From a bacterium (lineage in GTDB: Bacteria > Electryoneota > RPQS01), in contig JADJCU010000002.1 of NCBI GenBank assembly GCA_016703065.1, positions 124,001 to 188,000 on the forward strand: a stretch of DNA of 64,000 nucleotides, read 5' to 3'. The notes beneath the pieces were generated by a model. The model did no database searches. It saw nothing but the letters and a program-made list of their open reading frames with translations, and had not been told where the DNA came from. Position 1 is the stretch's first letter. Every line of letters starts with the position of its first letter. Below, piece by piece: positions 1 to 8,812 of this stretch. Both the position numbers and the translations under genes were made by a program.

Positions 1-1471
1 GCCGCAAAATTCGTGAACTGAACATCGGCGTCAGCGTCAGCGCGACAAATCCCGAAATCGCCACCGCAATCGCAACAGTAAAGCCGAATTCACGAAACAG
101 TCTTCCGACAGAGCCGGTCAAGAACGCTACCGGCACAAACACCGCCACCAGCGTAATCGTAGTCGCCAACACGGCGAACGCAATCTCCTTCGAGCCGTCG
201 AGCGCCGCGCGCAGGCGGCTCTTGCCCATTTCCATGTGCCGGAAGATATTCTCGAGCACAACAATCGCATCGTCCACGACGAGCCCGATGGCCAGCACCA
301 GCGCCAGCAGCGTCAGAATGTTGATCGTGAATCCCAGAAAATAGATGACGACAAACGTGCCGACAATTGAAACAGGAATCGCCAGCGTCGGAATCAACGT
401 CGCCCGCATGCTCTTCATGAAAGATAGCACGACGAGAATAACCAGACACATTGCGATTATCAAAGTTTCTGCGACTTCGCTGATCGAATCGCTGATAAAC
501 TCCGACGAGTCGTACGCGATATTCAGCTTCATCCCCGCAGGCAGTGCCGCTTCGAGTTCATCGAGCTTCTCGCGCACTTCCCGCGCCACGTCCAGTGTCG
601 AAGCCTTCGACTGCTTAACGACCCCCAGGCCAACCGCAGGCTGTCCGTTGTAGCGCGCCACCGTGCGTTCGTCTTCCGCGCCGATTTCAACGGTCGCTAC
701 GTCGCCGAGCCGCACAACTCCGTCGGCGTTCTGTGCGATGATCAACGAACCAAACTGCTCCGGTGTGTTGATCTCGCTCGGCGTCGGCACCGCAAACTCG
801 CGCTCGCTGCCCTCGATTCGCCCGCCCGGTATCTCCGCGTTCTCCCGCGCAATGGCAAGCTCGACGTCCGTTGGCGTCAATCCCCGCGCCGCCAATCGCT
901 GTCCGTCGAGCCACACGCGCATCGCATACCGCCGCTCGCCGCCAATGATGATCGAACCCACTCCCGGCAGCCGCTGCAGCCGTTCCTTCAACACTCTGTC
1001 CGCTACTTCTGTCAATTCGAGGCCGTTGTGATGCTCACTCGACAACCCGATCCAGACAATCGGCTGCGCATTCGCATCAACCTTCTCAACAATCGGGTCC
1101 TCAATATCGCGTGGAAGTACCCCGCGCGAACGCGCCACGCGGTCGCGGACATCGTTCGCTGCCTCTTCAACGTTGCGTTCCAGCTCAAACTCAATCGTGA
1201 TCACTGAACCCTGTTCGCGACTCGACGACGTCATCGTCTTCACCCCGGAAAGCGTCGCGAACTGCTCCTCTAATATGTCCGTAATCTCTGTCTCGACAAC
1301 GCTGGCGCTCGCTCCGCGATACAGTGTGACTACCGACACAATCGGCGGGTCAATGTCCGGATATTCGCGCACCGGAAGCCGCAGAAAAGCGATGATCCCG
1401 AACAGCACAATCGAGAGACTCATGACTGACGCGAACACGGGCCGCCGAATCGAAAGATCACTTATCTTCAT
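1..1471 (-). CDS. RND-family efflux pump inner-membrane transporter (partial)
   Basis: Proton-driven inner-membrane pump of a tripartite RND export system (AcrB/MexB-like HAE1 family). The frame is open from the ATG to the window edge, about 490 codons, so only the N-terminal half is present (full family length is about 1,000-1,050). The first helix follows a short cytoplasmic N-terminus and leads into REYPDIDPP, typical of RND pumps. The porter domain follows, then the helix bundle with the signature GLVVDDAIVVLENI. The ATG overlaps the stop of the upstream adaptor gene as ATGA, so translation is coupled. Substrate cannot be inferred. No disruption is seen in the visible part. Confidence 0.93.
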   Translation of the reverse strand, partial: MKISDLSIRRPVFASVMSLSIVLFGIIAFLRLPVREYPDIDPPIVSVVTLYRGASASVVETEITDILEEQFATLSGVKTMTSSSREQGSVITIEFELERNVEEAANDVRDRVARSRGVLPRDIEDPIVEKVDANAQPIVWIGLSSEHHNGLELTEVADRVLKERLQRLPGVGSIIIGGERRYAMRVWLDGQRLAARGLTPTDVELAIARENAEIPGGRIEGSEREFAVPTPSEINTPEQFGSLIIAQNADGVVRLGDVATVEIGAEDERTVARYNGQPAVGLGVVKQSKASTLDVAREVREKLDELEAALPAGMKLNIAYDSSEFISDSISEVAETLIIAMCLVILVVLSFMKSMRATLIPTLAIPVSIVGTFVVIYFLGFTINILTLLALVLAIGLVVDDAIVVLENIFRHMEMGKSRLRAALDGSKEIAFAVLATTITLVAVFVPVAFLTGSVGRLFREFGFTVAIAVAISGFVALTLTPMFSSRILR

Positions 1472-2561
1472 TGACTCGCTCCGCCCTCGTTAGCCGCCGC
1501 CTGCCGCGTCGCCGCCGAATCCAGATCCGCCACGGGAACAACTTTCGCGCCGTCAAAAATCTTCTGCTGACCCGCTCGCACAACTATTTGTCCCGCTTCG
1601 ATTCCTCCCAGCACTTCCACGAAATCGCGCGACCTGCTGCCCAGCTTAACCGCCGCCCGCGCAACCGACGAATCCGCCTTCACAACATACACGAATGGCT
1701 GATTCTGATCCAAGAAGATCGCCTCACTCGCAATCGTCATCGCCGAAGGCCGCTCCGCAGCGTAACCGCAATATTGGCCGACATCCCCGGACGCAGTTTG
1801 CCCTCCGCATTATCTATTCTTGCCACAATCCCGACGTTCCGCGTGCGCATGTCCACCTGCGGTTCGACGACCATTACTGCGCCCATGATCTCCATATCTG
1901 GGAACGCCGTAGTCATGATTCGCACCGGCGCGTTGATGTAGAGGTCCGCTAAATAACGTTCCGGCACTGAGAAGGCCACCCGTAGTTGTTCCAGCCGTGC
2001 GAGCTCAGTAATCGGAGTTCCCGGCTGAACAAACTCCCCGGGACTGACTTTCCGCGCGCCAACAGTGCCTGCAAATGGTGCCGTAATCCTGGTCTTATCG
2101 TGCTGCGCCTTGGCAAATGCGACATTCGCCTCTGCCACTCGCAATGCCGCTTGGGCATCATCAAACGCCTGTTGTGAACCGGCGTTTTGTTCGACAATAG
2201 TCTTCACGCGATCAAACGATGTTTGCGCCTGATCTCGCAGCGCGATCGCGCGGTCAAGTGCCGCCTTGAACTCCCGGTCGTCTATCTGCGCCAGCAGTTC
2301 ACCCTTACCGACGCTGCCGCCTTCGCCATACGGAATGCGTGTGATCGTCCCGCCCATTTCCGCGACAACGGTCACGGCCTCGTCCGCTTCAATTGAGCCA
2401 ATTGTCTCGAAGCGATCTTCCACGGCCTGCACTTTGGCCGTTGTGGTCTCGACAGGTGTCGGTGGCATCGAAAATCCGCCGCCCCATCCGCCGCCCATGC
2501 AGCCCGCGAAGCTAAACGCGACGACCGCCGCACCTGCCGCCAAGAATTGTGTACTCTTCAT
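1468..2561 (-). CDS. RND efflux membrane-fusion (adaptor) lipoprotein, frameshifted
   Basis: Periplasmic adaptor linking the RND pump to the outer-membrane channel. The start is the ATG of MKSTQF, preceded by AGGAAA. Its lipoprotein signal ends in FAGC (lipidated Cys21). The biotinyl-lipoyl-like region (VVAEMGGTITRIPYGEGG), an alpha-hairpin and the barrel domain follow in order. The frame is lost after VTLRSGLRR near 1741-1760. The remainder (MTIASEAIFLDQNQPFVYV) continues at once in the neighbouring frame with the expected family sequence, ending at the ATGA shared with the pump. A one-base loss, or loss of a GAGC unit, restores the protein. This is either a sequencing error or a recent inactivation. 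Confidence 0.85.
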
Positions 2562-2611
2562 TCGATGTATTTCCTGTTCGATATTGATTCTTGTAGCTTC
2601 TGGTGCCATCA

Positions 2612-4150
2612 TCAAGGTGCCAGCACGCGCATCGTCGCTGCGGATTTGGCTGTTCGCACCAGCGTTGCCGAATATCGTCGCTGCGCATTAACAAGGTCTG
2701 CCGCAAGTCTGACCAATTCAAAGGCCGATGTAGCGCCGCCTTTATATTCGATTAGGCCAATGCGCACTTGATCATAGGACGCAGATACTCCAGTTTCCGC
2801 CATCGCGAGTCGCTCTTGAGCCTTGAATAGTTCACGATGTGTTGCCCGCACCTGCTCCTCAACCACTCGTTGCGTTTGTGCGCGACGATGCTCTGCTCGT
2901 GCTGCTTCCGCCCGCATTCGGTCCCGCTCACCAAATTTCCCTCGCGGAAGAATCGGCACGGTCAGCCTCAACCCCAGCGCCCAAGACGGATAGTCTCGCC
3001 CGATCGCCTGGTCTAAGGCGTCACTGAATCCCGTGTCCAAATTGTTGCGCAAAGTGTCAGAACCGAAAACCACATCCCGACCCGTGCCGGCAATCCCATT
3101 TCCTCCGAGCGCTCCAAACAGGTCAAGTTGCGGCAGGGCATTCCAACTCGCGGCCCGCGCTAACGACTGCATAGCCTTGGCCTCTTCCTGCGTAGCTTTC
3201 AATTCGCGATTCCCGGCCAGCGCGCGTTCTACCACTGCGTCTTCGCTTTCGACTGCCGCGATGCGTTCCGGCTCCTCGACGGTCCGATATCGCGTCTGGC
3301 CGTCTGGCCGCGCACCGATGAATGTCGCAAGCACATCACTCACTCGCGTCAAATTGTCCTGGGCGTCCATTTCGTTCAGCTCCTGCTCGGCCAGAAACAC
3401 CCGCGCTGTATTCACGTGATTTGGGCCCGCAAGTCCCGCGTTAAACCGTATCTCGGCCTCTCGTAAGAGCGCTTCCGCAAGCTCCTTCGTCACCAGCGCC
3501 ACGGCCAGATCGCGTTCCGCCGCATACAAATCCCAATAGGCCGCTTCGGCCGTCGCCCGCGCCACCTCTTGTGCCTGTTCGTAGCGCAGCTTCGCGGCCG
3601 CATAACTTCGCTTGGCCTGACCGCGTTGCCCCCATTTCGCAGGACCAAACCCTTCGAGCAACGGCTGTGCAAACCTCAAGCTGCCTGTCGCGTCGTACTG
3701 CGGATTCAAGGACGCAAATGCCGAGTTGGATTCGTAGCGCGATCCTACAATAGACGCTTCCACCTTTGTTCCAATCGGCAGGGTAACCCTGCCCCCGACC
3801 TGACCTCTTGATGTCTCGGGATGTAGCACGGCTGCCCCGGTGAATGGCGAAGCCGATGGCTGTTTTTCACTTGCCGTGCTGAATTCGCCAAACAGCTCAG
3901 GGTCAAACTCCCCGTTTTCCCGTGCCAGTGACCCTCGGGCGGCTTCAAGCGAAGCCCAAGCATCCCGCATAAGATATGAGTTTTCAAGAGCTTTAGCAGT
4001 CGCATCCGCAACCGTTAGCGGAGTGCCCCCTAAAGTCGCCAGTGCCGCCGACAAAGCGCTGTCCGGCGTCGTCAGCGCAAAGTCGAGTTCCGCCCGGCCC
4101 GGAACGCTCGAAATCAGCAAAATCAGTAAGAATATGTTAGTTTTGGGCAT
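2612..4150 (-). CDS. TolC-family outer-membrane efflux channel
   Basis: Outer-membrane channel of the tripartite pump. The protein (512 aa from this ATG) has a signal peptide (MPKTNIFLLILLISSVPGRA) and then two TolC-type repeats of helix-rich sequence (AAEAAYWDLYAAERDL in the first; ATHRELFKAQERLAMAE in the second). An in-frame TTG 39 bases upstream has an AGTAGG-like ribosome site, but the ATG gives the better signal peptide. It is the first gene of a channel-adaptor-pump operon, and its stop lies about 50 bases before the adaptor start. It diverges from the cytochrome module on the other side. Confidence 0.9.
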   Translation of the reverse strand: MPKTNIFLLILLISSVPGRAELDFALTTPDSALSAALATLGGTPLTVADATAKALENSYLMRDAWASLEAARGSLARENGEFDPELFGEFSTASEKQPSASPFTGAAVLHPETSRGQVGGRVTLPIGTKVEASIVGSRYESNSAFASLNPQYDATGSLRFAQPLLEGFGPAKWGQRGQAKRSYAAAKLRYEQAQEVARATAEAAYWDLYAAERDLAVALVTKELAEALLREAEIRFNAGLAGPNHVNTARVFLAEQELNEMDAQDNLTRVSDVLATFIGARPDGQTRYRTVEEPERIAAVESEDAVVERALAGNRELKATQEEAKAMQSLARAASWNALPQLDLFGALGGNGIAGTGRDVVFGSDTLRNNLDTGFSDALDQAIGRDYPSWALGLRLTVPILPRGKFGERDRMRAEAARAEHRRAQTQRVVEEQVRATHRELFKAQERLAMAETGVSASYDQVRIGLIEYKGGATSAFELVRLAADLVNAQRRYSATLVRTAKSAATMRVLAP

Positions 4151-4317
4151 GAAAGCGCATAATTTGTGTTGCACGTATGTTCCAAACAATATACCTACTT
4201 CAAGCTAAAGAAGCAATCTGTAACTTGGAATCGAATCTGTATTGTCCTTTCCCTTGGTATACCATTAGACAGCGAAAAAACCTATATTCTCTAATGTTGT
4301 CCAAAATAGGATAAAAA

Positions 4318-5178
4318 TTGTCATATCATAAACTTAGCCTGTTTTTTCTCTACACCTTGACCGTCCTGATCACGCTCTATTTGGCCGGTTATGGATGGGA
4401 GTACTATTCGCTGCCAATGCACGAACGGGCGAGACATGAACTTCACGAGGAGTGGAAGCCGACCGGATTCATCGGGCAAGGTGCTGGGATAATCGGCAGC
4501 GCGTTCATGGTTGTCTTGCTCCTGTATTCGTTGCGTAAGCGCTGGCGACCCATGCAGCAGGGGTGGGGCGACATTCGCTACTGGCTGAACTACCACATCT
4601 GGATGGGCATCACCGGACCGGTGTTGGTCATCTTTCACACGACCTTCAAATTCGGCGGAATCGTTGCCGTCTCGTTCTGGTCAATGGTGGCGGTCGCGCT
4701 GAGCGGTGTGCTTGGTCGCTATCTCTACTTGCAGATTCCGCGCAGCCTAAGCGGCGAAGAGCTCTCGGCAACTGAATTGGCCGAGCTCGAAGAGCGCACC
4801 CGGCGGCACTTTTCGTCCGAAGTCTCAGGCAACCCCAAGGCTCTCCAGATTCTTGAGCGGTTCATCGAGGAGAACACTGCCCATTCCGGCGGATTAATGA
4901 ACTGGTTGACCCGCGATCTGACTGCCACGTTGCGCTACAGGGCGCTGCGCCGCCGCTTGCAGCACGAAGCAGGTCTCACTTCACACGACGCCAAACATCT
5001 CGTCGACCTCGCAAAGCGCCGTGCTCTGTTGGATCGGCGCATCGCCTTTCTTGCCACGGCCCGAAAGCTGCTTCACCATTGGCATGTCTTCCACAAGCCG
5101 TTTGCCATCATCATGCTCGTCATCATGGTCGTGCACATTGCTGTCGCGATCTCACTTGGCTACACCTGGATCTTCTAA
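4318..5178 (+). CDS. Di-heme b-type membrane protein, NOX/ferric-reductase-like
   Basis: 286-aa integral membrane protein with about five helices (residues 6-26, 54-71, 88-108, 113-136, 257-281) and a charged soluble insert at 140-250. Two histidine pairs with identical HX13H spacing sit in two helices: His93/His107 and His259/His273. This pattern coordinates two stacked b hemes in ferric reductase and NADPH oxidase membrane domains. It is known from those families; that it applies here is an inference. The start is TTG, preceded by AGGA at -8; no ATG fits the first helix better. The flavoprotein gene follows after 9 bases, suggesting a split NOX-like pair passing electrons across the inner membrane. 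No exact family name is recognised. Confidence 0.75.
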   Translation: MSYHKLSLFFLYTLTVLITLYLAGYGWEYYSLPMHERARHELHEEWKPTGFIGQGAGIIGSAFMVVLLLYSLRKRWRPMQQGWGDIRYWLNYHIWMGITGPVLVIFHTTFKFGGIVAVSFWSMVAVALSGVLGRYLYLQIPRSLSGEELSATELAELEERTRRHFSSEVSGNPKALQILERFIEENTAHSGGLMNWLTRDLTATLRYRALRRRLQHEAGLTSHDAKHLVDLAKRRALLDRRIAFLATARKLLHHWHVFHKPFAIIMLVIMVVHIAVAISLGYTWIF

Positions 5179-5187
5179 GCTCGCCTG

Positions 5188-6496
5188 ATGAGTATCGAAA
5201 CCCTGATCTATATCGTCACCGGCGCCCTCGTCGTGCTCTTCCCCGCGCTCTATGTTTGGAACGCGAAGAAGAGCAGCGACAAGGCCGCAAAGACGCTCGA
5301 GACTTCGACGATCGCCGGACTCGACCAGCCCGTATCTCTCCATCCGGTCATCGATCCCGATCAGTGTATCGGCTCCGGCTCATGCACGAAAGCCTGCCCG
5401 GAAAAGGGCATTCTCCAGTTGATAAACGGCAAGGCTGCGCTGGTGAACCCGTCCCGCTGCATCGGCCACGGTCAGTGTCAAGCGGCCTGCCCTGTGGATG
5501 CGATTACACTCGTCTTCGGAACCGAAAAGCGCGGCGTCGATATTCCGCATATCAAAGGGAATTTCGAAACCAATGTTCCCGGTATCTTCATCGCCGGCGA
5601 ACTTGGCGGCATGGGCCTGATTCGCAACGCAGTCTCGCAAGGCAGGCAGGCCGTCGAAGCGGTCGCCCAGCAAGTCAAGAACGATAAGTCCGGTGAAGCT
5701 CTCGACCTCGTCATTATTGGTGCCGGCCCGGCAGGTATTTCCGCATCGCTTCAAGCAAAGAAGGAGGGCATGCGCTTCGTCACTGTAGATCAGGAAGACC
5801 TCGGCGGCACGATCTTCACCTACCCGCGCCAAAAGCTCGTCATGGTGCAGCCCATGGAGCTTCCTTTGCACGGTCTCGTTAAGCTGCGCGAAGTGGAGAA
5901 GGAACCGCTCCTCGAACTGTTGAACACCGTCGTCCGCGACCACGAGCTCGACATCCGTGAAGGAGAAAGAGTCACGGAGATCAAACGTGACAAAACCAAC
6001 TATCGCGTCACGACGACCAAATAAGAGTACTAAACACTCAAAGTCCTCTTGGCCCTTGGCCGCCGCGGCACGCCCCGCAAAATCGGCTGCCCCGGAGAGA
6101 AGTGCGAGAAGGTCACCTACCGTCTGCTCGATCCTGAGAAGTACCATCACAAGCGCATCTTGGTCGTTGGCGGAGGTGACAGTGCGGTTGAAGCCGCTGT
6201 CGCTCTCTCCGGACAACCCGGCAACACCGTCCACCTCTCGTATCGCGGCGAAAACATCTTCCGCATTAAAGAAGGCAATCGCCAAAGTCGAGCGGGCCGT
6301 TGAGGATGGCAAGGTAACACTCCTGCTGAACTCAAACGTTACATCAATCGAGTCTGACAGAGTCCATATTGATCAGCAGGGCACTGAGCTTGTGCTCGGC
6401 AACGACTACATCTTCGTGATGATCGGCGGCGTGCTCCCTACCGAGTTCTTGAAGAGCGTGGGGATTGAATTTGAACGAAAATTCGGACAGGCATAA
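5188..6496 (+). CDS. Ferredoxin-FAD/NAD(P) oxidoreductase, disrupted reading frame
   Basis: An N-terminal membrane anchor (residues 5-24) precedes a dicluster ferredoxin-like domain (about 58-110). A thioredoxin-reductase-type flavoprotein domain follows, with an FAD Rossmann motif (VIIGAGPAGIS) and an NAD(P) motif (VVGGGDSAVEAA). Both ferredoxin motifs read CX5CX3CP (CIGSGSCTKACP, CIGHGQCQAACP), so the usual second cysteine is Ser in one and His in the other. Two in-frame TAA codons (6022-6024, 6031-6033) and a frame change near 6275-6282 interrupt the gene, yet conserved sequence (LALGRRGTPRKIG, then a normal C-terminus) continues. Predicted role: NAD(P)H-linked electron donor or acceptor for the preceding di-heme membrane protein. 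Confidence 0.8.
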
Positions 6497-6499
6497 ACG

Positions 6500-7093
6500 A
6501 TGGCAGAATACAAACACGGCGGCGCAAGCAGCAAAGGCAATCGTGTCGCGTTCGGTGCGGCGCTGATCGTCGTCCCGGCGCTACTGCTCTGGTTATACTT
6601 CGCACCCCAACCGGGCGGTGACACCGAGCCGAGTTTCGAGACGCTCGAACACGAACAGGAGCAGACTCAGCTAACGCCGCTCGAACAAATGGAGCAGATG
6701 TGGAGGACCGCCCCCGGTCACGGGCCCGTTGCGCTCGAACTGGCAAACCTCTACTATCAGGATGGCCAGTACGAGAAAGCCGTCCAGTTCTATCGCGAGT
6801 TCCTGAAGAACGACACAACGTCCACCGGCTGGCTCGTGCATCTCGATCTCAGCCGGTCGTTTTCAGCTCTGGGCCGCGCCGACGAAGCCATCGGCGAGCT
6901 GCAACTCATCTTGAAAGATCATTCGGGCCATTCCGGCGCGCTCTACAATCTCGGTGCGATCGAAGCCAATCGCGGCAACCACGACGCTGCCCGTAAGCAT
7001 TGGACCGAGCGGATCGGGCTTCATCCACAGGACACCCTTGCGGTCTACGCACAGGGCGCCTTGCCCAAACTCAAACCTGTCAAGCATCCATAA
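6500..7093 (+). CDS. Membrane-anchored TPR protein
   Basis: 197 aa with one N-terminal transmembrane helix (about residues 16-34) and a periplasmic part. That part contains about three tetratricopeptide repeats (for example ALELANLYYQDGQYEKAVQF and ALYNLGAIEANRGNHDAAR). TPR domains bind protein partners. In cytochrome operons such proteins often act in heme-lyase or apocytochrome handling (NrfG/CcmH-like), but no specific homologue is recognised. It lies 3 bases after the flavoprotein stop and 3 bases before the 20-heme cytochrome start, clearly in one operon. Assembly factor or scaffold is an inference. Confidence 0.75.
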   Translation: MAEYKHGGASSKGNRVAFGAALIVVPALLLWLYFAPQPGGDTEPSFETLEHEQEQTQLTPLEQMEQMWRTAPGHGPVALELANLYYQDGQYEKAVQFYREFLKNDTTSTGWLVHLDLSRSFSALGRADEAIGELQLILKDHSGHSGALYNLGAIEANRGNHDAARKHWTERIGLHPQDTLAVYAQGALPKLKPVKHP

Positions 7094-7096
7094 CAC

Positions 7097-8812
7097 ATGC
7101 GCTTCGTCTGGATCGCTCTGTTCTCGCTTACCAGTTTCTGCTGGGCGCAACTCTCTCCCGGAGACCTGTCGCGCTACCATGCCAGGCTCGAAGGGCTTGC
7201 GAATTGCACGCAATGTCACGAACTCGGCGAAGACGTCACGTCCGCAAAATGCCTGACCTGCCATACCGCGATCAAAGAGCGTATCGAGGCGGGCAAGGGC
7301 TATCACTCAAGCCCCGAAGTGAAGGCGGAGCGCTGCGCCAAATGTCACGGCGAGCACTTTGGTCGTGAATTTGAATTAGTCTACTGGAAAGACGGCCCGG
7401 AGAAATTCGATCACGCTAGGACGGGCTGGCCATTAGTCGGTGCGCACGCAAATCAGAAATGCGTCGCCTGTCACGGCAATCTAAACGCTTACGGCAGGAG
7501 TGAAGTCCTTGACAAGCTCGGCCCCAACACAAACCTCGAGCGCACTCATCTTGGCTTGGTGACCGACTGCAACTCCTGCCATGCCGACGAACACGGCGAG
7601 CAGCTTGCCAACAATTGCGAACAGTGCCATAGCGCGGAGCAATGGATCCCTGCCTCAGGTTTCTCGCACGACAAGTCGAAATTCCCGCTGACCGGCAAAC
7701 ACGCGAGCGTCGAATGCGCGAAGTGTCACAAGTCGGAGCAAAACCCCTTGCTGACAAGTACGGTCCTCTTAGTCGATAAACTTCGTCCGACCGAACAGAC
7801 ACGCTACACCGGCCTTGATTTCACAACTTGCAGCTCTTGTCACAAGGATGTTCACGAAGGCAAATTTGGTCCCAATTGCGGTGGCTGTCACACGACGGAG
7901 AACTTTGCCGTCGCACAGATGGCGAAGGACTTCGATCACAACAAGACTGGCTTCCCGCTAACCGGCCAACACATTGGCCGGGATTGTATCAAATGCCACA
8001 CCACAGGCAAGATGACGAATCCTGTCGCCCATGCCGCGTGTAAAGACTGCCACAAAGACGAACACCGGGGTCAGTTCGCGGACCGCGTGGATGGCGGCGC
8101 CTGCGAATCCTGTCACACCGTCGATGGCTTTGTACCGGCGCACTATGGCGTCACCGAACACGCGCAGAGCAAGTTTCCGCTCGCCGGAGGGCACCTCGCA
8201 ATACCCTGTGTGGTCTGTCATGCGCTGACGTTAACCGATCGCGCGGATCCCTACGCCAAGTTCGCTTTCACCGACCAATCCTGCAAAGGCTGCCACGCCG
8301 ACGTTCACCGCGGGCAGCTTGACAAGTACATGCAGACGTCAAGCTGTGACTTCTGTCACACCGTGGATAGTTGGCGCAAGATAACCTTCGATCATGCCAA
8401 GACTGGCTTCCCGCTCGTCGGCAAGCACGACCAGAATCAATGTATGTCGTGCCACATCCGTGAGCATCAAGGTACGCCCCGGGAGCAGATCAAGATGGCG
8501 CCGCTTGCTCGTGAATGCGAACTCTGCCACAAAGACCCGCATCGTTCGCAATTCGTACTCGCAGAGCTGGACCCTGCCGCTCCCGACCTCAAGATTAAAT
8601 GTAGCCGCTGTCACACTCCGGACGCCTGGAAGACGCTGCTCTTTGATCACTCCCGCGATGCGCGCTGGGTCTTGGACGGTGCACACCAGAAAGTCGCCTG
8701 CACATTGTGCCATAAGCCGCAAAGTGATGCGGCAGGCACCTTCACACTCTACCGACCGTTGCCCCATGCCTGCAGCGATTGTCATGGCGGAACCCTACCC
8801 CAGAAGCAATGA
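7097..8812 (+). CDS. 20-heme c-type cytochrome, periplasmic
   Basis: 571-aa exported cytochrome. The signal peptide (cleavage near FCWAQ) is followed by 20 CXXCH heme-attachment motifs spread over the whole chain, about one per 27 residues. The motif F-D/S-H-x-x-T/S-x-FPLxGxH, followed closely by CxxCH, recurs about six times. The protein is therefore built from a repeated cytochrome c3/doubled-CXXCH-type module. The stop is CAATGA, whose ATG starts the next cytochrome, so the two should be made in fixed ratio. Probable role: a periplasmic wire accepting electrons from the inner-membrane pair and passing them to the outer membrane. No substrate-binding site is evident. Confidence 0.92.
   Translation: MRFVWIALFSLTSFCWAQLSPGDLSRYHARLEGLANCTQCHELGEDVTSAKCLTCHTAIKERIEAGKGYHSSPEVKAERCAKCHGEHFGREFELVYWKDGPEKFDHARTGWPLVGAHANQKCVACHGNLNAYGRSEVLDKLGPNTNLERTHLGLVTDCNSCHADEHGEQLANNCEQCHSAEQWIPASGFSHDKSKFPLTGKHASVECAKCHKSEQNPLLTSTVLLVDKLRPTEQTRYTGLDFTTCSSCHKDVHEGKFGPNCGGCHTTENFAVAQMAKDFDHNKTGFPLTGQHIGRDCIKCHTTGKMTNPVAHAACKDCHKDEHRGQFADRVDGGACESCHTVDGFVPAHYGVTEHAQSKFPLAGGHLAIPCVVCHALTLTDRADPYAKFAFTDQSCKGCHADVHRGQLDKYMQTSSCDFCHTVDSWRKITFDHAKTGFPLVGKHDQNQCMSCHIREHQGTPREQIKMAPLARECELCHKDPHRSQFVLAELDPAAPDLKIKCSRCHTPDAWKTLLFDHSRDARWVLDGAHQKVACTLCHKPQSDAAGTFTLYRPLPHACSDCHGGTLPQKQ

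Noticed and set aside
6022..6033. Programmed stop-codon recoding in the flavoprotein
   Set aside because: The codons are TAA, which is not used for selenocysteine or pyrrolysine, and no recoding structure was seen. Base loss in A-runs explains both.
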